Source of the DNA: Schlegelella_A sp038318385 | GTDB taxonomy: Bacteria; Pseudomonadota; Gammaproteobacteria; Burkholderiales; Burkholderiaceae_C | DNA length: 64,000 nt | Reading direction: 5' to 3' | Assembly (NCBI GenBank): GCA_038318385.1 | Contig: JBBQCD010000014.1 | Location: 15,875 to 79,874 of the forward strand | Part shown: piece after piece, positions 54,175 to 62,406 of the stretch | How the letters are laid out: each line of letters opens with the position of its first letter | Numbering within the stretch: the stretch's first letter is position 1 | Made by a program: the position numbers and the translations under genes | The notes under the pieces: model-generated | The model's database searches: none | Told to the model about the DNA's origin: nothing | Seen by the model: only the letters and a program-made list of their open reading frames with translations

Positions 54175-55473
54175 ATGCCCCGTGTCGACGATGCCCGAGC
54201 CGTCACGCGCCGACCCCTGCTGCGCTGGGCGGCATTGTGCGCATTGCTCGCCCTCGCGGCAATCCTGGGCTGGTGGCACCTGACAACACCCGCGGTCGAA
54301 CCCGGGCAGGCCACCCCGGTGTTCGCGCTGGGCCTGTCGGCGCTCCTCGCGGCCGTCGTCGGCTGGATCCTGATGCGGGCCCACGGCGATGCCGCCCATG
54401 CGCGCCAGGCCCGCCAGCACCTGGTAGCCCTGAGCGACGTGCTCGATGTCTGGCAATGGCGCAGCGACGAGCAGCATCGCATCGTCCTGCTGCGCCCGCC
54501 CGGCGGTGCGCCCAGCGCCGACTGGCGCAGCGCCGTGGCGGCCCAACCGCTCTGGGACCACTTCCGGCCCGTCGACGCCCCAGGCCTCAGGGCACGCATG
54601 ACGAGCGCGGCCTCGCTCGACGACATCGATGTCTGGCGCCGCACCGTCGACGGCCGCCTGTGCCCCGCGCAGTTGCGTGGCCGACCGCTGGTCGACGCGG
54701 CGGGCGCTTTCGCCGGCTACATCGGCACGGTGCGCGATCAGGCCGAGCCGGCGCCGACGACGAGCCCCGAGACCCCGGAGCCTCTCGAAGGCGAAGCCGA
54801 TCCGGAATCGTTCAGCTACACCGTCTCGCACGACCTGCGCGCGCCGATCCGCGTCGTCGAAGGGTTCACGAAGATCGTCAAGGAGGACTACGGCAGCGTC
54901 CTCGACCGGGTCGGTCATGACCATCTGGACCGCGTGCTCGGCGCCGCCGCACGGATGAACAGCATGATCGACGCGCTGCTGGCGCTGTCGAAGCTGTCCT
55001 CGCAGCCGCTGGCACGCCAGCCGGTGAACCTGTCCCAGCTCGCTGGCTTCGTCGCCGACGACCTGCGGCGACTCTGGCCCGAGCGCCAGGTGACGTTCGA
55101 GGTGATGCCCGGGATGGAGGTGGCGGGTGATCCGACGCTGTTGCGGATGGTCCTGGAAAACCTGCTCGGCAATGCCTGGAAGTACACGGCGAACTGCGGC
55201 CACGCGCAGATCCGCTTCGACTGCGTGGCCGGAAACCCGCCGACCTTCACGATCGCCGACAACGGCGCCGGCTTCGACATGCGCTTTGCGGACCGGCTCT
55301 TCGGCGTCTTCCAGCGACTCCACAGTGCCAGCGAATTCCCCGGCACCGGCGTGGGCCTCGCATCGGTGCGGCGCATCGTCCGCCGCCACGGTGGCGACAT
55401 CTGGGCCGAAGCCGAACCCGACCGCGGCGCCCGCTTCCACTTCACCGTACCGCCGACGGGTCCGCGCGGCTGA
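54175..55473 (+). CDS. PAS sensor histidine kinase
   Basis: A 432-residue kinase with two N-terminal helices (about 18-38 and 48-66), a PAS-like domain (~80-182), HisKA with SYTVSHDLRAPIRVVEGF (His near 219) and HATPase_c with NLLGNAWKYT, ADNGAGFD and GTGVGLASVRR. The HDLRAPI/GVFQRLH strings resemble the cyanobacterial-phytochrome-type kinase group that signals to stand-alone receivers. It is divergent from the GAF/HPt/GGDEF operon and convergent with the ANTAR gene, 79 bases away. No receiver domain is fused. Confidence 0.9.
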   Translation: MPRVDDARAVTRRPLLRWAALCALLALAAILGWWHLTTPAVEPGQATPVFALGLSALLAAVVGWILMRAHGDAAHARQARQHLVALSDVLDVWQWRSDEQHRIVLLRPPGGAPSADWRSAVAAQPLWDHFRPVDAPGLRARMTSAASLDDIDVWRRTVDGRLCPAQLRGRPLVDAAGAFAGYIGTVRDQAEPAPTTSPETPEPLEGEADPESFSYTVSHDLRAPIRVVEGFTKIVKEDYGSVLDRVGHDHLDRVLGAAARMNSMIDALLALSKLSSQPLARQPVNLSQLAGFVADDLRRLWPERQVTFEVMPGMEVAGDPTLLRMVLENLLGNAWKYTANCGHAQIRFDCVAGNPPTFTIADNGAGFDMRFADRLFGVFQRLHSASEFPGTGVGLASVRRIVRRHGGDIWAEAEPDRGARFHFTVPPTGPRG

Positions 55474-55552
55474 GGGTCGACCCGGGGCGGAGCAGCGCTT
55501 CCCCCGACGCACCCACGGCGGCGCAAGACCCCGACTTGGCGCAAGCGGCGGA

Positions 55553-56173
55553 TCAGCGCTCCGCGCCCGGCGCCGACGGCAGCCCGAGCGCTTCGACCGC
55601 GGCCAGGACGTGCTCGGCCTTTTCGGCGAGAGTCCGGCCTTCGGCGGCCGCCATGGCGCCGAGGCGCTCGAGCGCGGCACTTCGCGACAGCGAATAGCGG
55701 TGCATCAGCACGCCGGCGGCCATGGCCGTCGCGGTGCCGAGAGGTTCGGAGGCATGCCGTGCCGGGCTGGCGACCGGCGCCGCCGCGCTCCGCGGACGCA
55801 CCGCGCGCAGTTGTGCGAACGCCGCGTCGACCGCGGGCACGATCCGGCCGATGTCGAGCGGCTTGACGAGGTAGTCGACCGCACCGAGCGCCTTCACCTG
55901 GGCCACCGTGTCCGCGTCGGAAAAGGCCGAGAGGAACATGAACGGCATCTGGCAATGGGTGCGCAGGTAGGCGGCGACGTCGAAACCGCTCTTGCCTTCC
56001 ATGCGGATGTCGAGCAGCGCCAGGTCGGGGCGATGTTCGCGCGCCAGCAGGATCGCGTCGTCGCCGTTGTCGGCGTCGATGACGTCGTAGCCCGCGCGCG
56101 TCAGGCCGTCCGCCAGCGTCGCGAGGACCAGGCGGTTGTCGTCCACCACCAGCACCGTACCCTTGTGGCTCAC
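55553..56173 (-). CDS. ANTAR-domain response regulator
   Basis: A 206-residue protein with a receiver (1-125; D11-D12, phospho-Asp D55 in LALLDIRMEGKSGFD, Lys in YLVKPLD) and a C-terminal ANTAR domain (~145-200; AAGVLMHRYSLSRSAALERL). ANTAR proteins bind paired RNA hairpins and act by antitermination (AmiR, NasR, EutV). It overlaps the multi-PAS HisKA_2 kinase (ATGA), a pairing known for ANTAR systems. RNA targets cannot be read from this window. Confidence 0.9.
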   Translation of the reverse strand: MSHKGTVLVVDDNRLVLATLADGLTRAGYDVIDADNGDDAILLAREHRPDLALLDIRMEGKSGFDVAAYLRTHCQMPFMFLSAFSDADTVAQVKALGAVDYLVKPLDIGRIVPAVDAAFAQLRAVRPRSAAAPVASPARHASEPLGTATAMAAGVLMHRYSLSRSAALERLGAMAAAEGRTLAEKAEHVLAAVEALGLPSAPGAER

Positions 56174-59100
56174 TGCTGCCCTCCTGGCCGCGCGTCGTCC
56201 GCGACCCGTGGAATTGTCCCTGAAAGCGCGCCCGCGGTGCGCGTGACGACCGGTGCGCTCAGCGTCACGCTCGCGACCACGCGGTCACCGTGCTGGGCGA
56301 TGGCCAGGACGGCATGGCGCCGCGGCACCAGCGCGCGCACCAGGCCGAGACCCGAGACCCCGCCGGGAATTCCGGCCAGGTTGAAACCGGGCGGCAGCCT
56401 GCCTTCATTGGAGATCGAGATCCGCACCCCGGCTTCGTCGCACTCCACCTCGCAGGCGGTGTCCTTCGTCCCGGGCGCGCCGTGCTTGAGGGCGTTGGTC
56501 AGCAGCTCGTTGAGGGTCAGGGCGATCGGGATCGCCTCGGCTTCCGGCAACGCCCATTCGGCGCGCAGCGGCCCTTCGACGCGGCAGCGTATCGGCTGGC
56601 CGAAGGTGCGCTGCACCGACGCGGCGATGGCCTCGACCACGCCGAGGATGCGCAGCGGACCCTGCTCGCCGACCTGCAGGCCGTAGACCTGAGCGATCGC
56701 CTGCACCTGGCCGACGACTTCGGAGATCACCGCCGCGACCTCGGGCTTGCGCTCGGCGATCTGCTGCAGGAGCCCCGCCACGCCCTGGAGGTTGTTCTTG
56801 ATGCGGTGATGCACTTCCTTGACGAGCATCTCGCGCTGGGCGATCGCCGCCTCCAGGCGCGCCTCTTGCGCGGCGCGCTGCTCGGTGACGTCCGTCGCGA
56901 CCAGCAGCAGCTGCTCCGCCGCGTGCCCCGGGGCGGCGCCGAGCGGCACAAACCGCGCGTCCCAGACGCGCGCCTCGTTGCCGGTCCGCGGACCGGCATC
57001 GAGTCGGTACTCGCAGGTCGTCACGCCAGGGGCGACGCGCGCACGCTCCAGGTCGCGGCGCAGCGTGGCGGCGGTCTCCGCGTCGAAGATCTCCTCCGGT
57101 GCCCGTCCCACCAGCTGTTCGACGCTCGTCGCCGCCGCGCGCGCGCCGACCTCGTTCGCCTGGACGACGCGCAAGGTCCGCGCGTCGATCAGTGCGATCG
57201 CGAGCGGCGCGGCCTCGATCACCTGCTGCAGGGCCGACTGCGCCTCCGTCATCCGCGCCTCGGCCTGGCGGCGGCGCTCGATGTCGAGCAGCGCATAGGT
57301 CATCTGGCGGCCGCTGTGATCGCGCTCGGTGACGACGCGATTGCCGACGATCCAGAATTCGCGCCCGTCGCGGGCGCGGACGCGGCATTCGAAGGTCTCG
57401 GCCTGCCCCTCCTCCAGTTCGGTGAGCCGCTGTGTCAGACGAAACGGATGGTCGGATTCGTCGGTCGCCACCGTGGCCAGCGATTCGCCGACGAAATCGG
57501 CCAGGCTGCCGCCGAACATCCGGCGCGCCGAGCGGTTCATCCACTCGATGCCGTGCGGTCCCACATTGACGATGCCGACGAGCACCGAATCGAGGATCGA
57601 GCGGGTGCGCTCGGCCTGCAGCGACACCGCGCGCTCGGCACGGTGGCGCGCATCGACGTCGACGTAGGAAGCGATGATGCCCCCCAGCGGCCGCGACCGG
57701 TTCACCAGGCGCTTGCTGATCTGCACCCAGACGAGGCGGCCGTCGCGGCGCCGGATCTGGCGTTCGCCACTCCAGCGCCCGTGCAGGGCGAGGTCGCGTT
57801 CCTCGAGCGGCCAGCGCCGCTTGAAATCGGCGGCGTCGACGAACAGCGCCGCGAGTTCCAGCGACGACAGCTCCTCGACCGTCCAGCCGGTGAGCTCGGC
57901 CAGGGCACCGTTGGCGCGCTGGATGCGCCGATCGCGGACGAAGGCGATGCCGACTTCGGACAGGCTGAACATCAGTTCCCGGTCGCGCGCCAGGACCTCG
58001 AGCTCGATCTGCTGCGTCTTCATCCGCGTCACGTCGGACAGCACGGCGATCGACTCGGCGGGATCGGCCTGAGTGCCGGCGCGCCGCACCGACAGGGAGT
58101 ACCAGCGCCGGTCGCCGCTGCCCGACGGGTCGGCGAGTTCGAACTCGGCCTCGTGGACGTCGCCCACGGCCAGCGAGCGCAGGCCGCCGATCGCGATCAG
58201 GCCGGCCTCGGCCTGGCGTCCGAAGAGCGCTTCGAGCGGCGTTCCCGGCGCCGCGCCGGCATCGAGTCCGAGCATGGTCTCGAAGCGCCGATTGCAGCGC
58301 ACCAGCGCGTGGCCACGCAGGTAGGCGATGCCCGCCGTCGTGCTCTCGAGGATCGTCGTCATCTCGCGCAGCAGCTGCTCGCTGCGCTGCTGGCTGCGTT
58401 GCTGCTCGGTGACGTCGAGCGTGACGACCGAGGTCGTGCGCTTGCCGGAGGCGAGTGTCGCCGGTTCGACGCGCGTCAGCAACCAGCGTTGTCCGAGTTC
58501 GGGATGCTCGATCTGGTAGCGCACCTCGGCGCGCTCGGCGTGACGCAGCGCCGACTGCAGCTTCTCGTATTCCGGCATCGAGCCCGGCGCGACGATGTCG
58601 CGGCTGATGCTCTGGAGTGCCGCGGTCGCGGCCGGTGTGGCGGCCGAGGAGCCGCCCTGCTGGCGCTGGCGCACCCATCCCGAAGACTCCTGGAAGGTCG
58701 CCAGGCCGACTCCGGCGGTGTCCATCAGCGCACCGATCTGGACCTGGGCGAGATCGCGCTCCTCCTCGACGCTGCGGTCCTCCACGACGGCCATGTAGCG
58801 CGGCTGGCCCCCCGCGGTGCGGTAGCAGCGCACGATCGAGCTCAGGCGGCGAAGGTCGCCCCCGGCGGGCGCCACGAACCCCTGTCCCTCGAACGCCGGC
58901 GACCCGGGCTGCAGGCTGGCGAGGGGCGCTCCGTCGTGCCAGCCGAGCAGCGCCTGGAGGCTGGCCGGAGCCTCGCGCAGCAGCACCGGCACACGGCCGA
59001 CGAGCGCGTCGAAGGCCGGGTTGGTGCGCACGAGCAGACCGCTCTGGTCGTAAAGCACCATGCCGACCGGGCTCAGGTCGAACCAGTCGTCAAGCTCGCG

Positions 59101-59889
59101 CGCGGAGCGCTCCGCGCGCTCGCGGGCGACCCGTTCGGCAGTCGTGTCCTGCATCAAGGCGAGGTAGACCGCCGCACCCTCGGCGTCGACCAGCACACGG
59201 CGCGCCCTGCGGAACCAGCGCTCGCGGCCCCCGGCATCGACGAAGCGGCCCTCCATCAGCGCATCCTCGTCGACCGAGTCGCCCGCGGACTGCCGGCGCT
59301 CGCGCGCCGCGATGCGGCCCGGCTTTTCCTCGTCGGGAACGAACTCGAGCGGGTCGTGGCCGGCGATCTGGTCCCGGGTGTATCCGGTGACATCGAGGAA
59401 GGCCTGGTTGACGTCGATAAACCGGAAGTCGTCGCCCTGCAGACTGGCCGGAAAGGGCAGCTCCCAGATCAGCCCGATGGCCTCGCGCAGGGCCGGGCTC
59501 TGGCCCGACGCCACGCGGCCGGGCGACGGCGCAGTGACCGCGCCGACCTGCAGCCGCACGGCCGAATGACGGGCGTCGATGCGGCGCCAGACGAAGGTCG
59601 CGGCACGGCCGTCGGCAAGCCGCAGCGGCGGCGGCGGCGTGGCCTCGGGCTGGCTGACCGCGGCTCGCGTCAGCCAGCGCACGGCGGGAGCGCCGAGCAC
59701 GTCGCGCAGCTGGTCGAGCGGCATGGCGGCTTCGCACGGCAGCAGCCGCAGGGCCGCGGTGTTGGCGAAGACCACGCGGGCGCGGTTGTCGAGGACGATC
59801 ACCGCGTCGCCCAGGATGTCGAAGAATTCGCGCCAGGGCTTCGCAGCCGACCAAGAGGCGGGGGGCGTCAGCATGTCTCGATGTCGCAT
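56170..59889 (-). CDS. Multi-PAS sensor histidine kinase (HisKA_2)
   Basis: A 1239-residue soluble-looking kinase with about seven PAS/PAC modules and a C-terminal HisKA_2 dimerisation domain (KEVHHRIKNNLQGVAGLL, His near 1025) and HATPase_c (TLNELLTNALKHGAPG). There are no membrane helices, so it probably senses cytoplasmic or cofactor signals through PAS domains. An ATG five codons later (59874) could also start it. Its last bases overlap the ANTAR response regulator, its likely partner. It begins 61 bases after the HDOD gene. Confidence 0.9.
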   Translation of the reverse strand: MRHRDMLTPPASWSAAKPWREFFDILGDAVIVLDNRARVVFANTAALRLLPCEAAMPLDQLRDVLGAPAVRWLTRAAVSQPEATPPPPLRLADGRAATFVWRRIDARHSAVRLQVGAVTAPSPGRVASGQSPALREAIGLIWELPFPASLQGDDFRFIDVNQAFLDVTGYTRDQIAGHDPLEFVPDEEKPGRIAARERRQSAGDSVDEDALMEGRFVDAGGRERWFRRARRVLVDAEGAAVYLALMQDTTAERVARERAERSARELDDWFDLSPVGMVLYDQSGLLVRTNPAFDALVGRVPVLLREAPASLQALLGWHDGAPLASLQPGSPAFEGQGFVAPAGGDLRRLSSIVRCYRTAGGQPRYMAVVEDRSVEEERDLAQVQIGALMDTAGVGLATFQESSGWVRQRQQGGSSAATPAATAALQSISRDIVAPGSMPEYEKLQSALRHAERAEVRYQIEHPELGQRWLLTRVEPATLASGKRTTSVVTLDVTEQQRSQQRSEQLLREMTTILESTTAGIAYLRGHALVRCNRRFETMLGLDAGAAPGTPLEALFGRQAEAGLIAIGGLRSLAVGDVHEAEFELADPSGSGDRRWYSLSVRRAGTQADPAESIAVLSDVTRMKTQQIELEVLARDRELMFSLSEVGIAFVRDRRIQRANGALAELTGWTVEELSSLELAALFVDAADFKRRWPLEERDLALHGRWSGERQIRRRDGRLVWVQISKRLVNRSRPLGGIIASYVDVDARHRAERAVSLQAERTRSILDSVLVGIVNVGPHGIEWMNRSARRMFGGSLADFVGESLATVATDESDHPFRLTQRLTELEEGQAETFECRVRARDGREFWIVGNRVVTERDHSGRQMTYALLDIERRRQAEARMTEAQSALQQVIEAAPLAIALIDARTLRVVQANEVGARAAATSVEQLVGRAPEEIFDAETAATLRRDLERARVAPGVTTCEYRLDAGPRTGNEARVWDARFVPLGAAPGHAAEQLLLVATDVTEQRAAQEARLEAAIAQREMLVKEVHHRIKNNLQGVAGLLQQIAERKPEVAAVISEVVGQVQAIAQVYGLQVGEQGPLRILGVVEAIAASVQRTFGQPIRCRVEGPLRAEWALPEAEAIPIALTLNELLTNALKHGAPGTKDTACEVECDEAGVRISISNEGRLPPGFNLAGIPGGVSGLGLVRALVPRRHAVLAIAQHGDRVVASVTLSAPVVTRTAGALSGTIPRVADDARPGGQQ

Positions 59890-59950
59890 CCGGCGGCGCG
59901 GCTCGGACGCCGCCCGACTCGGCGGACGCGCGCCGCCCCGGCCGGCCGCC

Positions 59951-61159
59951 TCACTCGAGCTCGCTGGCCGCCATCAGCGCCCGCAGTTGCGCCCGGTTGA
60001 TCTCGCTGACGCTCATCATCAGCTTCTCGGCAGCATCGCGGAAATCGAAGAGCGACTCGCTCTCCACGGCGACGACCATGTCCATGTACGGCTTGTACGG
60101 TCCGGTGTTCTCGACCAGTGCCTGGAAGACGCGCTGCGGCACCGGAATCGAGCCCAGCAGTTGGCGAAAGGGCTGCTGGAACATGCGGTCGAGCAGCGAG
60201 AAGACGCCGCAGATGAAGACCTCGTTGCGCAGTTCCTCGTCGGCGCTGCCGCGCACGAGTTCTTCCATCAGCAGCCCGCGGCGCAGCGCGGCGAACATCA
60301 CCGGCCTCAGGTTGACGTCCTTGCTGGCCGTGGCCAGCAGCAGCGCGAGCCAGCGCTTCAGGCGCTGGTAGCCGAGCATCATGATCGCGTGGCTGAACGA
60401 GCTGATCTCCACGCGCAGGCCGAAGGCCGGCGAGTTGATGTAGCGCAGCAGCTTGAAGGCGAGCGTGGGATCGCGCCGCAGCGTCGCCTCGAGGCGGTCG
60501 ATCGGCTCCTCGTTGTCGACGCGGTGGATCAGCTCGATGATCACCTGCAGGTCGGGCTGGATCACGGGTTTGCCGCTGCGGGCCGCGGTGGCGCTGATGA
60601 CGTCGTCGATCGGCCAGCCGAGAACCGCATGGGCACCGCGCCCGAAGGCGGCCTCCATCTCGACCATCGTGCGCACGCCCGACTGCACGTGGGGGATGCT
60701 GCGGGTGACGCCCTCCGGGGCTGCGGCTGCTTCGCCGATGCGGCGCTCGTCGGCGACGTCGATGATCGAATACTTGAAGCACGGCAGGACTTCGCGCGGG
60801 AGTTCCCGCAACGGCCGGCCCTTGATCAGCAGCGTGCTGCCGCTGTCGGCCAGGCGCTGCAGCGCACTGACGTTGCGCGGGTCGCCGGCCATGAACGCCG
60901 GCACCTCGACCATCAGGTTGGCCGACGGCGCGGCACCCAGCAGGTCCTGCAGCAGGCTTTCGCTGACCACGTTCAGCGAGACGCGGGCACCGTTGGCCGG
61001 CCACACGTCGCCGACCGCATGCAGCAGCTGCGAGACGTCGAGGACGGCATCGGGACGCAGCGGGAACACCGTCAGCCGCGTCGCCGAGACACTGCGGTTG
61101 CGATCGATGAACGGCGAGTAGCCGAGCGCTACCTGGCCGAGGATCGCGACGTCCAGCAC
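59951..61159 (-). CDS. HDOD signalling protein with degenerate EAL region
   Basis: A 402-residue protein. The N-terminal ~190 residues resemble a degenerate EAL domain (YuxH-type, with no EAL motif) and the C-terminal half is an HDOD domain (about 195-390; PIDRLEATLRRDPTLAFKLL, YINSPAFGLRVEISSFSHAI). Such EAL-HDOD proteins are usually scaffolds in motility and cyclic-di-GMP circuits, such as CdgJ-like proteins. It starts 24 bases after flgL ends, so it is probably co-transcribed with the flagellar hook genes. Confidence 0.85.
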   Translation of the reverse strand: MLDVAILGQVALGYSPFIDRNRSVSATRLTVFPLRPDAVLDVSQLLHAVGDVWPANGARVSLNVVSESLLQDLLGAAPSANLMVEVPAFMAGDPRNVSALQRLADSGSTLLIKGRPLRELPREVLPCFKYSIIDVADERRIGEAAAAPEGVTRSIPHVQSGVRTMVEMEAAFGRGAHAVLGWPIDDVISATAARSGKPVIQPDLQVIIELIHRVDNEEPIDRLEATLRRDPTLAFKLLRYINSPAFGLRVEISSFSHAIMMLGYQRLKRWLALLLATASKDVNLRPVMFAALRRGLLMEELVRGSADEELRNEVFICGVFSLLDRMFQQPFRQLLGSIPVPQRVFQALVENTGPYKPYMDMVVAVESESLFDFRDAAEKLMMSVSEINRAQLRALMAASELE

Positions 61160-61183
61160 ATCAAACTCCCAAGTGAGGTGCGA

Positions 61184-62380
61184 TCAGCCGCCGAGATACT
61201 GGAAAAGCGACAGGCGTTGCACCATCGAATACGATTTCAAGGCCGCATCGTAGCCGCTTTGCTTGTTCTGGAAGCTGGAGATCGCCTCGACCATGTCGAG
61301 GTCCTCCGCGTTCGAGCGCTCGGTCTGGGCCGTCAGCTTCTGCGACGCGAGTCGATCGGTCTCGCTGTCGATCCGGTTGAGCACGGCGCCGGCCATCGAG
61401 CGTGCCGCCTGCATCGTGCTCATCACCGAATCGATGTTGCGCAGGTTGTCGGAGTTCGCCTGGGCGATCTGGGTTCCGTTGCGCCCCGGCCTGGCGAGGT
61501 CGGCGATCGCCTTGTCGAGGGCGTCGAAGACGCTCAGCGTCGGCGTCGACGGCACGACATCGAAGGTATCCGCGTCGGCCGGCGTGCCGCTCACGCTGAA
61601 GGTCATGCCGTCGACCGTGATGGCCTGGCCGGACACGTAGGGCGCTGCGGTGACCGCCGTGGCAGCGCCGTTCATCAGCACCGCGTAAGTGGTGACGCCA
61701 CCGGCCACCGAAAACTGCAAGGTGTAGTTGGCGCCCGTCAGCAAGGTCGGGTCGGAAACCTGGCCGTTGTCGATCTGGGCGTTGACGACGCCGGCGCCGA
61801 CCCGGGTCTCGAAGACGCCGTTGCCGGTGCGCGCGGCCATCCACGACGCCGAGCCGTCGGTGGTCAGCGGCAGGCCGGTCGTCTGTTCGGTGGTGGAGAC
61901 CCCGGCGGTGGCCGCAAAGCGCACCCCGCCGGCAGCGTCGACGAAAGGCTTCTGGGTCGCGCCCTGCCCGCCGAATAGGTAGCTGCCGGCGCCGTCGCTG
62001 CGGTTGGCGACCTCGAGCAGCTGGTCGCGGATCGACTGGAGCTGCGCCGAGACGGTCTGGCGCTGCGCGTCGGTGTAGGTGGCGTTGCCGGCGGCGACGA
62101 GCGACTCGCGCGCCTGCTGCAGGAGGGTGCCGGCGTCGGCCATCGCGCTCTCGGTCTGCGAGATCGCGATGCGGCTCGCATCGACCCCGCGCTGGCTGGT
62201 GTCGCTGCGCAGGATGCCGGCGAGCGCATGCTCGGCGCGTGCGGCTCCCGCCGGATCGTCGCTGGCGCGGGCGATGCGCTTGCCGCTGGCGAGCCGCGCC
62301 TGCGCATCGCTCAGTTCGGCCTGGCGCCGCACGAGGGTGTCGATGCCGTTGTCGAAGGCGGAGGCGGTGCTCATGCGCAT
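61184..62380 (-). CDS. flgL: Flagellar hook-associated protein 3
   Basis: A 398-residue HAP3. The N-terminal flagellin-like helix (RMSTASAFDNGIDTLVRRQA, then LASGKRIARASDDPAGA) and C-terminal helix (ERSNAEDLDMVEAISSFQNK, then SYSMVQRLSLFQYLGG) frame a variable beta domain. It links the hook-filament junction to the filament. Start at 62380; an ATG two codons later is equally possible. It is 26 bases after the flgK stop. Confidence 0.94.
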   Translation of the reverse strand: MRMSTASAFDNGIDTLVRRQAELSDAQARLASGKRIARASDDPAGAARAEHALAGILRSDTSQRGVDASRIAISQTESAMADAGTLLQQARESLVAAGNATYTDAQRQTVSAQLQSIRDQLLEVANRSDGAGSYLFGGQGATQKPFVDAAGGVRFAATAGVSTTEQTTGLPLTTDGSASWMAARTGNGVFETRVGAGVVNAQIDNGQVSDPTLLTGANYTLQFSVAGGVTTYAVLMNGAATAVTAAPYVSGQAITVDGMTFSVSGTPADADTFDVVPSTPTLSVFDALDKAIADLARPGRNGTQIAQANSDNLRNIDSVMSTMQAARSMAGAVLNRIDSETDRLASQKLTAQTERSNAEDLDMVEAISSFQNKQSGYDAALKSYSMVQRLSLFQYLGG

Positions 62381-62406
62381 GGCGGGTTCCCGGTGGTCTG
62401 GAAGGT

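Noticed and set aside
53983..55680. Upstream extension of the GAF-like gene to 55680
   Set aside because: The extension is antisense to the kinase at 54175; the ATG at 53982 gives the membrane helices.
56290..60000. Plus-strand open frame of over 1200 codons opposite the multi-PAS kinase
   Set aside because: Product is an unbroken His/Asp/Gln/Arg-rich antisense sequence with no domains; the minus strand carries intact PAS, HisKA_2 and ATPase motifs.
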